A stretch of 64,000 bases of DNA from Arenibacter sp. 6A1 (GTDB lineage Bacteria; Bacteroidota; Bacteroidia; Flavobacteriales; Flavobacteriaceae), in assembly GCF_012272855.1 (NCBI RefSeq), contig NZ_JAAXCQ010000003.1, positions 62,001 through 126,000 on the forward strand, read 5' to 3'. The position numbers and the translations under genes are program-made. The number at the start of each line of letters is the position of its first letter. Positions within the stretch are counted from its first letter, which is position 1. Shown here piece by piece: positions 6,665-17,083 of the stretch. Below the pieces are notes generated by a model. That model was not told the origin of the DNA. It saw nothing but the letters and a program-made list of their open reading frames with translations, and did not search any database.

Positions 6665-9664
6665 ATGGCAGATAATGCAACGATAAGGCTTAATAAAGTC
6701 CTAAGAGAACTGAATATTTCATTGGACCGGGCGGTAGACTATCTCGGGTCCAAGGGGCATGACATAGAAGCAAGGCCTACTACTAAAATATCCAATGAGG
6801 TATACCAAGTTCTTTTGGACGGGTTCCAAACGGACATGAGCAAGAAAGTTGCGTCCAAAGAAGTTGGTGAAGAGAAGAGGAAAGAGAAGGAGGCTATAAG
6901 ATTGCAGTTGGAGCAAGAGCAAGAAGAGAAAAAACTCGCAAGAGAGAAGCGTGCTAAGGAAGGGATTGTGAAAGCAAGAGTAGAGCTTGCCGGACCTAAA
7001 ACGGTCGGGAAAATAGATCTAGACCAACCTAAGAAGGCAGCAACTCCGGCCGCTCCCAAGGAAGAAGAAAAAACAGTAAAGGAGCCGGAAACAGCTCCGG
7101 AACCAACTGTTGAGAAAGCTTCTGAACCTGTAGTCGAAAAGACCGTGGACAAAGTGGATGCTCCGGTAGAAAAAGAAGAAGTGGCGCCCAAAGTGGAGGC
7201 TGCAGCTCCTGAATCTCAAAAGGCAGAGCCAGTAAAACCAGCTCCTGTAAAAGAGGAGCCGGTGAAAGAGGAACCTGTAAAAGCGGCGCCAGTGAAGACT
7301 GAGCCGAAAAAGGCAGCGCCCGTAAAAAAAGAGGAAGTGAAAGAAGTTCCTGTAGTAAAGGAGACTGAGAAGAAGACCGACGAGGTTAAGCAGGCGCCAG
7401 TGAAGGAAGAAACAGAGAAAAAAGAAGCCGAGAAGGTGGAGACAGACAAAAAAGAAGCTATTGTTGGTGAAGACGGACGCGCTATAGAGACCGAAGTGAT
7501 TACCACAAAATACCAGAAACTTTCTGGGCCGAAAATTATGGGGGCCAAAATTGACCTTACACAATTTGAGAAACCTAAGAAAAAGAAGGAAGTAGCCAAG
7601 GCAGGTGATGCTGCCGATAAAAAGAAAAGAAGGAAACGAATTGTTACCAAGCCAGGAGCGGGAGGCGATGCCAATAAACCGGCAGGAGCAAGACCTAGAG
7701 GGCCGGTAGTAAGACGTGCCCCAGGACAGCGATTTACTCCGACCGCAAAGGTAGAGCCTACTGAAGAAGATGTTCAAAAGCAGGTAAGGGAAACCTTGGA
7801 GAAACTTCAGGGGAAATCTAAGAAAGGTAAAGGCGCCAAGTATAGAAGGGATAAGAGAGATCAGCACCGTCAGCAGACTGAAAAAGATCTTGAAAAACAA
7901 GAATTGGAAAGCAAGATCCTGAAAGTTACCGAGTTTGTTACGGCAAGCGAAGTGGCGACTATGATGGATGTGCCAACAACGAAGATTATTTCGGCCTGTA
8001 TGTCCTTAGGTATCATGGTAACCATGAACCAGCGATTGGATGCTGAAACCTTATCTATTGTAGCCGATGAATTTGGGTATGAAGTAGAATTTGTTACTGC
8101 AGACCTAGAAGAAAGTATTGTAGAAGAACCGGATGCAGAAGAGGATTTGGTGGCTAGAGCTCCTATTGTTACGGTGATGGGACACGTAGATCACGGTAAG
8201 ACTTCTTTGCTGGATTATATTAGAAAAGAAAATGTTATTGCAGGCGAGAGTGGTGGGATAACCCAGCATATCGGAGCTTATGGGGTAACTTTAGAGGGTG
8301 GACAGAAAATATCCTTCTTGGATACTCCCGGTCACGAAGCCTTTACGGCGATGCGTGCTCGTGGGGCTCAAGTAACCGATATTGCTATTATTGTAGTGGC
8401 GGCGGATGATGCTATTATGCCACAGACAAAAGAAGCTATTAGTCACGCTCAAGCAGCAGGTGTACCGATCATTTTTGCAATAAACAAAATAGATAAGCCG
8501 CACGCTAACCCAGATAAGATTAAAGAAGGATTAGCACAGATGAACCTTTTGGTAGAAGATTGGGGTGGTAAAATTCAATCTCACGATATTTCGGCCAAAA
8601 TGGGTACTGGGGTGAAAGAATTGTTGGAAAAAGTACTTCTAGAAGCAGAGATTCTAGAATTGAAGGCTAATCCAGAGAAATTGGCTTCGGGTACTGTAGT
8701 AGAAGCGTTCTTGGATAAAGGTAGAGGGTATGTTTCCACTATTCTTGTTCAGGCAGGTACTCTTAAAGTTGGAGACTATGTCTTGGCGGGTACTTGTAGT
8801 GGTAAAGTGAAAGCTATGCACGATGAACGTGGGAAAATCGTTAAAGAGGCAGGTCCATCTAGACCAGTATCTATATTAGGTTTGGACGGAGCGCCACAAG
8901 CGGGTGATAAGTTTAACGTGCTCTTGGATGAGAGAGAAGCGAAACAAATCGCAACCAAGCGTTCTCAGTTATTGCGTGAGCAATCTGTAAGAACACAGCG
9001 TCATATAACCTTGGACGAGATCGGAAGACGTATTGCATTGGGCGACTTTAAAGAGTTGAACATCATCTTGAAAGGGGATGTGGATGGTTCTGTAGAAGCA
9101 TTGACCGATTCTTTCCAGAAATTGTCTACGGCAGAAATTCAAGTAAACATTATTCATAAAGCAGTAGGTCCTATTACAGAGTCCGATGTTCTTTTAGCTT
9201 CGGCTTCAGATGCGGTTATTATAGGGTTTAACGTAAGACCTATGGGGAATGCAAGAATGTTGGCAGATAAAGAAGAGATAGATATCAGAATGTATTCTAT
9301 TATCTACGATGCTATCAACGATCTTAAGGATGCTATGGAAGGTATGTTGTCTCCAGAGATGAAAGAAGAGATTACAGGTACTGCGGAAATTCGTGAGACC
9401 TTTAAGATTTCTAAAGTCGGAACAATTGCCGGTTGTATGGTAACTACTGGAAAGATCTATAGAAATTCTAACATTAGATTGATTAGGGATGGAGTGGTAA
9501 TCTTTACCGGAGAGCTATCATCGCTTAAGAGATTTAAAGATGATGTTAAAGAAGTAGCTAAAGGATACGATTGTGGACTGCAGGTGAAAAACTATAACGA
9601 TATTAGAGAATTGGATATCGTAGAGGCATTCCAAGAAGTTGAAGTGAAGAAGAAATTGAAATAA
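6665..9664 (+). CDS. infB: Translation initiation factor IF-2
   Basis: 999-residue IF-2, the GTPase that brings initiator tRNA to the 30S subunit and promotes subunit joining. G motifs are clear: GHVDHGKT at 506-513, [12 protein letters not shown] and SAK. They are followed by domain II, the IF-2-specific domain and the tRNA-binding C-terminal domain. Residues about 60-330 are low-complexity and rich in K, E, P, A and V (repeated PVKEEPVK-type units), typical of Bacteroidota IF-2 linkers; this composition also creates long meaningless open frames on the opposite strand. Last gene of the rimP operon, ending 44 bp before the convergent SPOR gene. Confidence 0.97.
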   Translation: MADNATIRLNKVLRELNISLDRAVDYLGSKGHDIEARPTTKISNEVYQVLLDGFQTDMSKKVASKEVGEEKRKEKEAIRLQLEQEQEEKKLAREKRAKEGIVKARVELAGPKTVGKIDLDQPKKAATPAAPKEEEKTVKEPETAPEPTVEKASEPVVEKTVDKVDAPVEKEEVAPKVEAAAPESQKAEPVKPAPVKEEPVKEEPVKAAPVKTEPKKAAPVKKEEVKEVPVVKETEKKTDEVKQAPVKEETEKKEAEKVETDKKEAIVGEDGRAIETEVITTKYQKLSGPKIMGAKIDLTQFEKPKKKKEVAKAGDAADKKKRRKRIVTKPGAGGDANKPAGARPRGPVVRRAPGQRFTPTAKVEPTEEDVQKQVRETLEKLQGKSKKGKGAKYRRDKRDQHRQQTEKDLEKQELESKILKVTEFVTASEVATMMDVPTTKIISACMSLGIMVTMNQRLDAETLSIVADEFGYEVEFVTADLEESIVEEPDAEEDLVARAPIVTVMGHVDHGKTSLLDYIRKENVIAGESGGITQHIGAYGVTLEGGQKISFLDTPGHEAFTAMRARGAQVTDIAIIVVAADDAIMPQTKEAISHAQAAGVPIIFAINKIDKPHANPDKIKEGLAQMNLLVEDWGGKIQSHDISAKMGTGVKELLEKVLLEAEILELKANPEKLASGTVVEAFLDKGRGYVSTILVQAGTLKVGDYVLAGTCSGKVKAMHDERGKIVKEAGPSRPVSILGLDGAPQAGDKFNVLLDEREAKQIATKRSQLLREQSVRTQRHITLDEIGRRIALGDFKELNIILKGDVDGSVEALTDSFQKLSTAEIQVNIIHKAVGPITESDVLLASASDAVIIGFNVRPMGNARMLADKEEIDIRMYSIIYDAINDLKDAMEGMLSPEMKEEITGTAEIRETFKISKVGTIAGCMVTTGKIYRNSNIRLIRDGVVIFTGELSSLKRFKDDVKEVAKGYDCGLQVKNYNDIRELDIVEAFQEVEVKKKLK

Positions 9665-9694
9665 ATGACTTCTTCCTGAAAATGGAATTAAGAC

Positions 9695-9727
9695 AAAAAA
9701 AAACGACCTATTTGGTCGTTTTTTTTG
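9695..9727. terminator. Bidirectional terminator between infB and SPOR gene
   Basis: AACGACC (9702-9708) and GGTCGTT (9714-9720) form a hairpin flanked by an A-run on the left and a T-run on the right, so it can end both the infB transcript and the convergent gene whose stop codon (9708-9710) lies in the hairpin. Confidence 0.85.
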
Positions 9728-10079
9728 GTTTTAGCAACATCGCTTCGGGATATTTTTTTCGCACATCCATAAGGGTGCGTTCTCCTTCTAGTTTTGTTTT
9801 AAATTTTCCTAGCCGAACTCGATAGCTGGGGTATTCGAAATCTATTGTAGCTGGTAGGGTAGGATAGTCCTTGTCTATATTCGTTTTAAGTGCTTGTGCT
9901 TGTTGGTCGGTTCCAAAACCTACTTGTATGCGGTAATGGCTGCTGGTTTCGTTAACGCTTTTGTAGTGCGCTAACAAGCTGTTAATCTTTTGATCTTGTT
10001 GAATATTGACTTTGGCTTGTTGTGCTGTGCAAAAAGTTGCAGAAGCAAGTAAAAAAGTGAGTAAAGAAGCAGTTTTCAT
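9708..10079 (-). CDS. SPOR-domain periplasmic protein
   Basis: 123-residue exported protein. Residues 1-19 form a signal peptide with cleavage before QQ (FCTA-Q). Residues about 47-118 form a SPOR domain: HYRIQVGFGTDQQAQAL..., then YRVRLGKFKTKLEGERTL. SPOR domains bind denuded glycan strands of peptidoglycan at division sites, so a cell-wall-associated role is likely. It lies convergently to infB and divergently from the act operon. Its own promoter is on the minus strand. Confidence 0.85.
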   Translation of the reverse strand: MKTASLLTFLLASATFCTAQQAKVNIQQDQKINSLLAHYKSVNETSSHYRIQVGFGTDQQAQALKTNIDKDYPTLPATIDFEYPSYRVRLGKFKTKLEGERTLMDVRKKYPEAMLLKPKKTTK

Positions 10080-10110
10080 AGCGTGATAGTCTTTCTGTTT
10101 TAGCTTGTTG

Positions 10111-10138
10111 CAAATGTAAAATATTAAGAATCAATCAA
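10111..10138 (-). promoter_or_regulatory. Promoter of the SPOR gene
   Basis: On the minus strand, TTG (complement of 10136-10138), 17-bp spacer and TACATTTG (complement of 10111-10118). The start codon is 31 bp further on. Confidence 0.65.
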
Positions 10139-10217
10139 TATATTTTAATGTTATTTAGAACAGTTATAAATTATGCATTATAGATCCCTTAACATTTCCC
10201 AAATAAAGTGTATTGTG

Positions 10218-10225
10218 TATTTTTG
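10218..10225 (+). promoter_or_regulatory. -7 box ahead of the act-cox operon
   Basis: TATTTTTG followed by CC matches TAnnTTTG; no good TTG is seen at the expected -33 spacing. It predicts a leader of about 80 nt before actA. Confidence 0.45.
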
Positions 10226-10310
10226 CCATCAATTTGGGCGTGGTTTAGAAAGGGTGTATTATTTACATACGAAAAAATCATGCCAAAAGTCCGACAGAAA
10301 TATTTTTAAT

Positions 10311-11660
10311 ATGAAAAAGGTTCCATACCGCAATCTAATTTCTAGAATTTTAGGTGTCAGTTTGGTAGTTGTACTACTGCTTTCCAATTCGCTTCATGCA
10401 AAAGAAACTGCTGTTCTTCAGGAGTCGTCTGCTGTGTCGTCCGGGGAGGGCGATCCTGTAAAGGGGAAGCAATTATTTAATCAGAATTGTGCTGCGTGTC
10501 ACTCTCTAACAAAGAAAATGACCGGTCCGCCCTTAGCTGGGATTACCGAGAAGCATGATAAAGAATGGTTGTATGCGTGGATTAAGAATAGTTCAGCCAT
10601 GATTAAGGCTGGTGATGCTGCAGCTGTAAAGATTTACAATGAATACAATCAGGCGGCGATGACTGCTTTTCCAACCTTGTCTGATCAGGAGTTGGAAGAT
10701 ATTTTAGCGTATACCGATGCGCCTCCGGTTACTCCTAAGCCTGTTGCTGGTGCGGAAGCTGGTGCTGGTGCGGGTCAGGTGCAATCATCTGGGATCTCCA
10801 ATGAATTGATTCTTGGTGCCTTGGTGTTGGTGTTTGGCTTGTTGGTAGTGATGTTGTTTTTGGTGAATACTACACTAAGACGTATCGCTGAGGCTAATGG
10901 GGTGTTGTTGGAAAAAGAAGCTGCTAAAAAAGGAACTCCAATTTGGAAAGCTTTTGCTAAGAATCAGTTTTTAGTAATTGTCTTTGTAATCTTCTTGTTG
11001 TTGAACGGTGCTTACTTTGCTTACGGGTATATGATGCAAGTAGGGGTAGATCAGGGGTACGCTCCTATTCAGCCAATACACTATTCGCATAAGATCCATG
11101 CCGGGGATAATAATATTGAGTGTAAATATTGTCACTCTTCTGCCAGGGTTTCTAAGACCTCTGGAATTCCATCTTTGAATGTTTGTATGAACTGTCATAA
11201 GTCTATTGATGAGTATAAGGGGAATCCGGAAGGACCGAGTGCTGAAGATTTGGCTAATGGGTATACAAATGAATTCTATACGAAAGAAATTCAGAAGTTG
11301 TATGATGCTGTTGGTTGGGATAAAGAAAATCAAAGATATACGGGTGAGACGAAGCCGGTGGAATGGGTAAGAGTGCATAATCTTCCTGATTTTGCTTACT
11401 TTAACCACTCTCAGCATGTTTCTGTAGCAGGTATAGAGTGTCAGACTTGTCACGGTCCTGTAGAGGAAATGGAAGTGATGTATCAATATGCTCCTTTAAC
11501 TATGGGATGGTGTATTAACTGTCACCGTGAAACAGATGTGAAAGTAGAGGGGAATGCTTATTATGAAAAAATTCATGAAGAGCTTTCTAAGAAATACGGT
11601 GTAGAGAAACTTACAGCTGCTCAAATGGGTGGATTGGAATGTGGTAAATGTCACTATTAA
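10311..11660 (+). CDS. actA: Alternative complex III multiheme cytochrome c subunit ActA
   Basis: 449-residue periplasmic electron-transfer subunit of the quinol:cytochrome c/oxygen-linked complex ACIII. Six CxxCH heme c motifs are visible: CAACH at 60-64, then CKYCH (271), CMNCH (292), CQTCH (377), CINCH (401) and CGKCH (444). The last five form the classical ActA pentaheme domain. The first belongs to an extra N-terminal monoheme domain, separated from the rest by hydrophobic helices near 165-190 and 220-245. I chose ATG 10311 because MKKVPYRN... leads directly into a signal-like segment ending LHAKE; upstream in-frame codons encode nothing signal-like. First gene of actABCDEF-coxBA. Confidence 0.93.
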   Translation: MKKVPYRNLISRILGVSLVVVLLLSNSLHAKETAVLQESSAVSSGEGDPVKGKQLFNQNCAACHSLTKKMTGPPLAGITEKHDKEWLYAWIKNSSAMIKAGDAAAVKIYNEYNQAAMTAFPTLSDQELEDILAYTDAPPVTPKPVAGAEAGAGAGQVQSSGISNELILGALVLVFGLLVVMLFLVNTTLRRIAEANGVLLEKEAAKKGTPIWKAFAKNQFLVIVFVIFLLLNGAYFAYGYMMQVGVDQGYAPIQPIHYSHKIHAGDNNIECKYCHSSARVSKTSGIPSLNVCMNCHKSIDEYKGNPEGPSAEDLANGYTNEFYTKEIQKLYDAVGWDKENQRYTGETKPVEWVRVHNLPDFAYFNHSQHVSVAGIECQTCHGPVEEMEVMYQYAPLTMGWCINCHRETDVKVEGNAYYEKIHEELSKKYGVEKLTAAQMGGLECGKCHY

Positions 11661-11695
11661 TCAAATTAACTAGAAGATAATTTTAGATATATCAT

Positions 11696-14600
11696 ATGTC
11701 ATCAAACAAAAAGTATTGGAAAAGCGAGGCGGAGTTAAATCCTAACGATTCCATTGTTGAGACGCTAAAACAGAATGAGTTTATTCAGGAGATTCCAACA
11801 GGTGAATTCTTGGAGGATAAGCAAACGTTGGCGGCTAGCTCTACTAATAGAAGGGATTTTCTTAAGTATGTTGGGTTTAGTACGGCTGCAGCTTCCTTAG
11901 CTGCTTGTGAAGGCCCGGTTACTAAATCTATTCCTTATGTAGTTAAACCGGATAATATTGTGCCTGGGGTAGCAAACTTTTATGCTACTACCATAGCCAA
12001 TGGTTTTGACTTTGCTAGTATTTTGGTAAAGACTAGAGAAGGAAGACCGATTAAAATAGAAAACAATACAGATGCCAAGGTTGCTGGCGGTGCTAATGCA
12101 CGTGTTCAGGCTTCGGTATTGTCATTGTATGATAGCAATCGCTTGCAAGGGCCTTTGTTTAATGGAGAGGCAGTTTCTTGGGAAGAAATGGATTCGGCTG
12201 TAAAAGCAAAATTAGGGTCTCTTAAAGGAGGGTCTCAGAAGATTGCTGTTTTAACGCAGACTTATGCGAGTCCTTCTACTTCTAGGTTGATTGCTGAGTT
12301 TAAAGAAGCTTACGGAAATGTGGATCATGTAACATATGATGCTATTTCTGAAGATGCTGCGCTTTCTGCTTTTGAAGCAAAGTACGGCGAAAGAGCTTTG
12401 GCTGATTATGATTTCGAAAAAGCAGAATTGATTGTTTCTTTCGGTGCTGATTTCTTGGGAGATTGGCAAGGTGGAGGATATGATAGTGGTTATTCAAGAG
12501 GACGTGTTCCAAAGAACGGTAAAATGTCGAGACACGTACAGTTCGAGGCAAATATGTCTTTGACTGGCGCGAACGCTGATAAGCGTGTGCCTTTGAAACC
12601 TTCTGAGCAGAAGCTTGCTTTGGCTTATTTCTATGGTAAGTTAAGTGGAACTTCAGTTTCTGTTAGTCTTTCCGATAATGTGAAAGCTGCTATCGATGCT
12701 GTGGTTGCTCAGGTATTGAAAAATAAATCGAATACGGTAGTTGTTACTGGTATTGACGATATAAACGCTCAGACAATAGTCTTGGCGATAAATGAATATT
12801 TAGGTAGTAAGGCTTTTGATGCTGCTGCTCCTAAGTATGTAAGACAAGGAAGTGTTAAGGCTGTTAATGCTTTAATAGCTGATATGAAAGCTGGTAAAGT
12901 TGGAGCCTTGTTGATAGATGGTGTGAATCCGGTGTACTCTTTGGCAAACGCTGGGGATTTTGTAGCAGGATTGGAAAAAGTAGCTCTTTCGGTAGCTTTT
13001 TCTACAACCCGTACAGAGACAACAGAAGCGGTTCAGTATGTAGGTGCTGCGAATCATTACCTTGAATCTTGGGGTGATGCTCAGTTGAAAAAAGGATTCT
13101 ATAGTTTGGCACAGCCTACTATTAAAGAATTGTTCGATTCTAGGCAGTTTCAAACATCTCTGTTGAACTGGTTAGGAAGTGATAAAACGTATTACAGTTA
13201 TATTAAAGAGACTTGGTCTACAGGAATACTTGGAGAAAGTGACTGGAACCAAGCTTTGCACGATGGTGTATTCACTACAACTGCTGCAGCTGCTGTAGTA
13301 GCAAGTGAAGAAGGTGAAGCTCCGGTTAATTTATCCGCTGCTTTAAAGAGTCTGTCTGCATCAGCTAATGAAGGAATGGAATTGATTCTTTATTCTAAAG
13401 TTGGTATGGGTGATGGACAACAAGCCAATAACCCATGGTTGCAAGAATTCCCAGATCCTATTACAAGAGTGTCTTGGGATAACTACCTTACTGTTTCTAA
13501 AGCCGATGCCGAGCGTTTAGGTTTGGTTAATGAGAATGTAGCTGATGGCGGTTTAAACGGTAGCTATGTAAACCTTGCGGTAGACGGTGTTGCCTTAAAT
13601 AATGTTCCTGTTATCATTCAGCCAGGTCAGGCTAACGGTTCTGTTGGTTTATCATTTGGATATGGTAAGAAAGCAGGAATGCAGGCAGAAATGCAAACAG
13701 GGGTGAATGCTTATACTTTGTACAAAGATTTCTCTAACGTACAATCTGTAAGTATCGAGAAAACTCAAGGAATGCATGAGTTTGCCTGTGTGCAGTTGCA
13801 TAAGACTTTAATGGGTAGGGGAGATATTATAAAAGAAACTACTCTAGAGATATTTAATACTAAGGATTCGCGCGAATGGAATGTTATTCCTGTGGTTTCT
13901 TTAGATCACCAAACGGTAGATGCTAGTTCTGTTGATTTATGGGGTAGTTTTGATCGCTCTATAGGGCATCATTTTAACCTGTCTATAGATCTAAATGCAT
14001 GTACAGGTTGTGGGGCATGTGTTATAGCATGTCACGCAGAAAACAATGTACCGGTAGTTGGTAAGGAAGAGGTTAGAAAGTCTAGGGATATGCACTGGTT
14101 GCGTATTGACAGATACTACTCTTCTGAAGAAACTTTCGAAGGGGATAACACTAAGAAAGAAGAATTCGATGGCTTGTTCGGGGATAAAGGTTCCTTGGGC
14201 GGATTTGGTCATATGGAAGATCCTTCTGCCAATCCTCAGGTAGCTTTCCAGCCAGTAATGTGTCAGCACTGTAACCATGCTCCTTGTGAGACTGTTTGTC
14301 CTGTTGCTGCTACATCACACGGACGTCAAGGACAAAACCACATGGCTTACAACAGATGTGTGGGTACAAGATACTGTGCAAACAACTGTCCTTATAAAGT
14401 AAGACGTTTTAACTGGTTCTTGTACAGCAACAATGACGAGTTCGATTACCATATGAACAATGACCTAGGGAAGATGGTTATCAACCCAGATGTTACTGTT
14501 CGTTCTAGAGGGGTAATGGAAAAATGTTCTATGTGTATCCAGAAAACTCAGAAAACTATTTTAGATGCTAAGCGCGATGGTCGTTTGGTCGAGGATGGTG

Positions 14601-14785
14601 AGTTCCAAACAGCATGTTCCGCAGCATGTAGCAACGGCGCAATGACGTTTGGGGATATTAACGACAAGGAAAGTAAAATAGCAGAATTAAAGGAAAGTGA
14701 CCGTATGTACCACTTATTGGAGCATGTAGGAACTAAACCAAATGTTTTCTATCACGTAAAAGTGAGAAATACAAACGAAGCTTAA
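11696..14785 (+). CDS. actB: Alternative complex III iron-sulfur subunit ActB
   Basis: 1029-residue subunit joining a molybdopterin-oxidoreductase-like domain (which in known ACIII carries no cofactor) with a C-terminal ferredoxin domain. A Tat-type motif, TNRRDFLK (Arg-Arg 52-53), precedes a hydrophobic stretch ending ASLAAC, where Cys71 could be lipidated. The Fe-S cysteines lie in four groups: CTGCGACVIAC (from 769), CQHCNHAPCETVCP, CVGTRYCANNCP and CSMC...CSAAC, consistent with three 4Fe-4S clusters and one 3Fe-4S cluster. It passes electrons from the menaquinol site towards ActA. Starts 35 bp after actA. Confidence 0.95.
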   Translation: MSSNKKYWKSEAELNPNDSIVETLKQNEFIQEIPTGEFLEDKQTLAASSTNRRDFLKYVGFSTAAASLAACEGPVTKSIPYVVKPDNIVPGVANFYATTIANGFDFASILVKTREGRPIKIENNTDAKVAGGANARVQASVLSLYDSNRLQGPLFNGEAVSWEEMDSAVKAKLGSLKGGSQKIAVLTQTYASPSTSRLIAEFKEAYGNVDHVTYDAISEDAALSAFEAKYGERALADYDFEKAELIVSFGADFLGDWQGGGYDSGYSRGRVPKNGKMSRHVQFEANMSLTGANADKRVPLKPSEQKLALAYFYGKLSGTSVSVSLSDNVKAAIDAVVAQVLKNKSNTVVVTGIDDINAQTIVLAINEYLGSKAFDAAAPKYVRQGSVKAVNALIADMKAGKVGALLIDGVNPVYSLANAGDFVAGLEKVALSVAFSTTRTETTEAVQYVGAANHYLESWGDAQLKKGFYSLAQPTIKELFDSRQFQTSLLNWLGSDKTYYSYIKETWSTGILGESDWNQALHDGVFTTTAAAAVVASEEGEAPVNLSAALKSLSASANEGMELILYSKVGMGDGQQANNPWLQEFPDPITRVSWDNYLTVSKADAERLGLVNENVADGGLNGSYVNLAVDGVALNNVPVIIQPGQANGSVGLSFGYGKKAGMQAEMQTGVNAYTLYKDFSNVQSVSIEKTQGMHEFACVQLHKTLMGRGDIIKETTLEIFNTKDSREWNVIPVVSLDHQTVDASSVDLWGSFDRSIGHHFNLSIDLNACTGCGACVIACHAENNVPVVGKEEVRKSRDMHWLRIDRYYSSEETFEGDNTKKEEFDGLFGDKGSLGGFGHMEDPSANPQVAFQPVMCQHCNHAPCETVCPVAATSHGRQGQNHMAYNRCVGTRYCANNCPYKVRRFNWFLYSNNDEFDYHMNNDLGKMVINPDVTVRSRGVMEKCSMCIQKTQKTILDAKRDGRLVEDGEFQTACSAACSNGAMTFGDINDKESKIAELKESDRMYHLLEHVGTKPNVFYHVKVRNTNEA

Positions 14786-14820
14786 TCAATTTATACAGGA
14801 ACGTAACTATTAATTAAATT

Positions 14821-16548
14821 ATGGCGTCGCATTACGAAGCACCTATACGAAAACCCCTAGTTCTTGGAGACAAAGGATACCACGATGTAACTGTGGATAT
14901 CGCAGCTCCAGTAGAAGGGAAAGCCAATAAGCATTGGTGGATTGTATTTTCCATCGCATTAGCGGCATTCCTTTGGGGTGTTGGTTGTATAATCTATACG
15001 GTATCTACGGGTATCGGTACATGGGGATTAAATAAAACAGTAGGCTGGGCCTGGGATATTACCAACTTCGTTTGGTGGGTAGGTATCGGCCACGCAGGAA
15101 CCTTGATTTCTGCCGTACTATTGTTATTTAGACAAAAATGGAGAATGGCTATTAACCGTTCTGCCGAAGCAATGACCATCTTCTCGGTGGTGCAGGCAGG
15201 ATTGTTCCCGATTGTGCACATGGGTCGTCCATGGTTGGCATATTGGGTATTGCCTATACCGAACCAATTTGGTTCCCTATGGGTAAACTTTAACTCTCCC
15301 TTGCTTTGGGATGTATTTGCGATCTCGACCTACCTTTCAGTATCCTTAGTGTTCTGGTGGACTGGTTTGTTACCAGATTTCGCAATGATCCGTGATAGGG
15401 CAGTAAAGCCGTTCCAAAAGAAAATATATAGTTTAATTAGTTTTGGTTGGACAGGACGTGCTAAGGATTGGCAACGTTTTGAGGAAGTTTCCTTGGTACT
15501 GGCAGGATTGGCAACACCATTGGTACTTTCGGTACATACCATTGTATCTTTTGACTTTGCTACTTCGGTAATCCCAGGATGGCACACCACTATTTTCCCT
15601 CCATACTTCGTTGCTGGAGCTATTTTCTCTGGATTTGCAATGGTGAACACCTTGTTGATCATCATGAGAAAGGTATGTCACCTAGAGTCTTATATTACTG
15701 TTCAGCATATTGAATTGATGAATATCGTAATCATGTTAACAGGTTCTATTGTAGGTTGTGCCTACATTACGGAATTGTTCGTGGCATGGTATTCTGGTGT
15801 TGAATACGAACAGTATGCTTTCTTAAACAGAGCAACCGGACCTTACTGGTGGGCTTATTGGGCCATGATGACCTGTAACGTGTTCTCTCCACAGTTTATG
15901 TGGTTTAAAAGACTTAGAACAAGTATCATGTTCTCTTTCTTTATCTCTATTGTGGTAAACATTGGAATGTGGTTTGAACGTTTCGTTATTATCGTAACTT
16001 CTTTGCACAGAGATTACTTGCCATCTTCATGGACAATGTTCTCTCCGACCTTTGTAGATATCGGAATATTTATCGGAACCATTGGATTCTTCTTTGTACT
16101 GTTCTTATTATATGCTAGAACCTTCCCTGTGATTGCACAGGCCGAGGTAAAATCTATCTTGAAATCTTCAGGAGAGAAGTATAAAAAGTTAAGAGATGCT
16201 GGGAAGCCTACTTATACGATCACTAAAACAACTGTGGTAAAGGAAGGAATCGTTAGCGAAACTGCTTTGTCTACCGAGAAAAATCAGGAGAAATTAGCGG
16301 TACTTTTAGAGGCGATTGGAAAATACGACCCGTCAACAGGAGCACCGGACAATTTACAAGAGGTGAAAGGTATTGGTCCATTAATGGAGAAAGCTTTAAA
16401 TCAGATGGGAGTGTTTACTTTTGCTCAGCTAAGTAAAATGACCCAAAAGGAATATGATTTATTGGATTCTATTACAGAGTCTTTCCCTGGAAGGGCACTA
16501 AGAGATGATTGGGCAGGTCAAGCAACGATTTTAAACAATAAGAAATAA
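14821..16548 (+). CDS. actC: Alternative complex III NrfD-like quinol subunit ActC with C-terminal HhH domain
   Basis: 575-residue membrane subunit of the NrfD/PsrC family; about ten transmembrane helices cover residues 40-440 and form the menaquinol-binding part of ACIII. Unusually, a soluble tail of about 110 residues follows the last helix. It contains a helix-hairpin-helix unit at about 511-565 (EVKGIGPLMEKALNQMGVFT...), of the kind found as a stand-alone or appended domain in respiratory and ribosomal proteins of Bacteroidota. The function of the tail is unknown. actD begins 2 bp after the stop, so the two are translationally linked. Confidence 0.93.
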   Translation: MASHYEAPIRKPLVLGDKGYHDVTVDIAAPVEGKANKHWWIVFSIALAAFLWGVGCIIYTVSTGIGTWGLNKTVGWAWDITNFVWWVGIGHAGTLISAVLLLFRQKWRMAINRSAEAMTIFSVVQAGLFPIVHMGRPWLAYWVLPIPNQFGSLWVNFNSPLLWDVFAISTYLSVSLVFWWTGLLPDFAMIRDRAVKPFQKKIYSLISFGWTGRAKDWQRFEEVSLVLAGLATPLVLSVHTIVSFDFATSVIPGWHTTIFPPYFVAGAIFSGFAMVNTLLIIMRKVCHLESYITVQHIELMNIVIMLTGSIVGCAYITELFVAWYSGVEYEQYAFLNRATGPYWWAYWAMMTCNVFSPQFMWFKRLRTSIMFSFFISIVVNIGMWFERFVIIVTSLHRDYLPSSWTMFSPTFVDIGIFIGTIGFFFVLFLLYARTFPVIAQAEVKSILKSSGEKYKKLRDAGKPTYTITKTTVVKEGIVSETALSTEKNQEKLAVLLEAIGKYDPSTGAPDNLQEVKGIGPLMEKALNQMGVFTFAQLSKMTQKEYDLLDSITESFPGRALRDDWAGQATILNNKK

Positions 16549-16550
16549 TT

Positions 16551-17072
16551 ATGGCGTCTAAAGTTATACATGCATTTTACGATGATGACGATGTGTTAAT
16601 GCTTGCGGTTAAAAAAGTAAAAGCAGCTAAACATCATATAGAGGAAGTTTATTGTCCTTTTCCAGTTCATGGTTTAGACAAGGCAATGGGATTGGCTCCG
16701 ACAAGATTGGCAATTACATCATTTTTATACGGATGTGTTGGACTTACGGTAGCGGTAGTCATGATGAATTATATAATGATCGAGGACTGGCCACAGGATA
16801 TTGGTGGAAAGCCAAGTTTTAGCTACTTGGAGAATATGCCGTCTTTTGTGCCTATTATGTTTGAGTTGACGGTTTTCTTTGCAGCTCACTTAATGGTAAT
16901 TACCTTCTTTTTAAGAAGTAGGTTATGGCCTTTTAAAGACGCTGAGAACCCAGACGTACGTACAACCGATGACCATTTCCTAATGGAAATAGAAATCCAT
17001 AATAACGAACAAGAATTAAAAGACTTGTTGATGGATACTGGAGCGGTAGAAATTAATATTACAGAAAAGTAG
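16551..17072 (+). CDS. actD: Alternative complex III subunit ActD (DUF3341)
   Basis: 173-residue DUF3341 protein. Two transmembrane helices, at about 60-83 and 98-122, are separated by a short loop carrying PSFSYLENMPSFVPIMFE, the family hallmark, and flanked by cytoplasmic ends. In solved ACIII structures ActD packs beside ActC and ActF. Sits 2 bp after actC and 12 bp before actE. Confidence 0.92.
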   Translation: MASKVIHAFYDDDDVLMLAVKKVKAAKHHIEEVYCPFPVHGLDKAMGLAPTRLAITSFLYGCVGLTVAVVMMNYIMIEDWPQDIGGKPSFSYLENMPSFVPIMFELTVFFAAHLMVITFFLRSRLWPFKDAENPDVRTTDDHFLMEIEIHNNEQELKDLLMDTGAVEINITEK

Positions 17073-17083
17073 TCAAAGATATT

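Noticed and set aside
7019-7900. Long minus-strand open frames opposite infB (293, 152 and 150 codons)
   Set aside because: They mirror the low-complexity Lys/Glu/Pro/Ala/Val region of IF-2 and read as Phe/Leu/Ser-rich nonsense.
10173-10310. Upstream in-frame ATG extending actA by 46 residues
   Set aside because: The extension spans the promoter region and does not look like a signal peptide, whereas ATG 10311 begins one.
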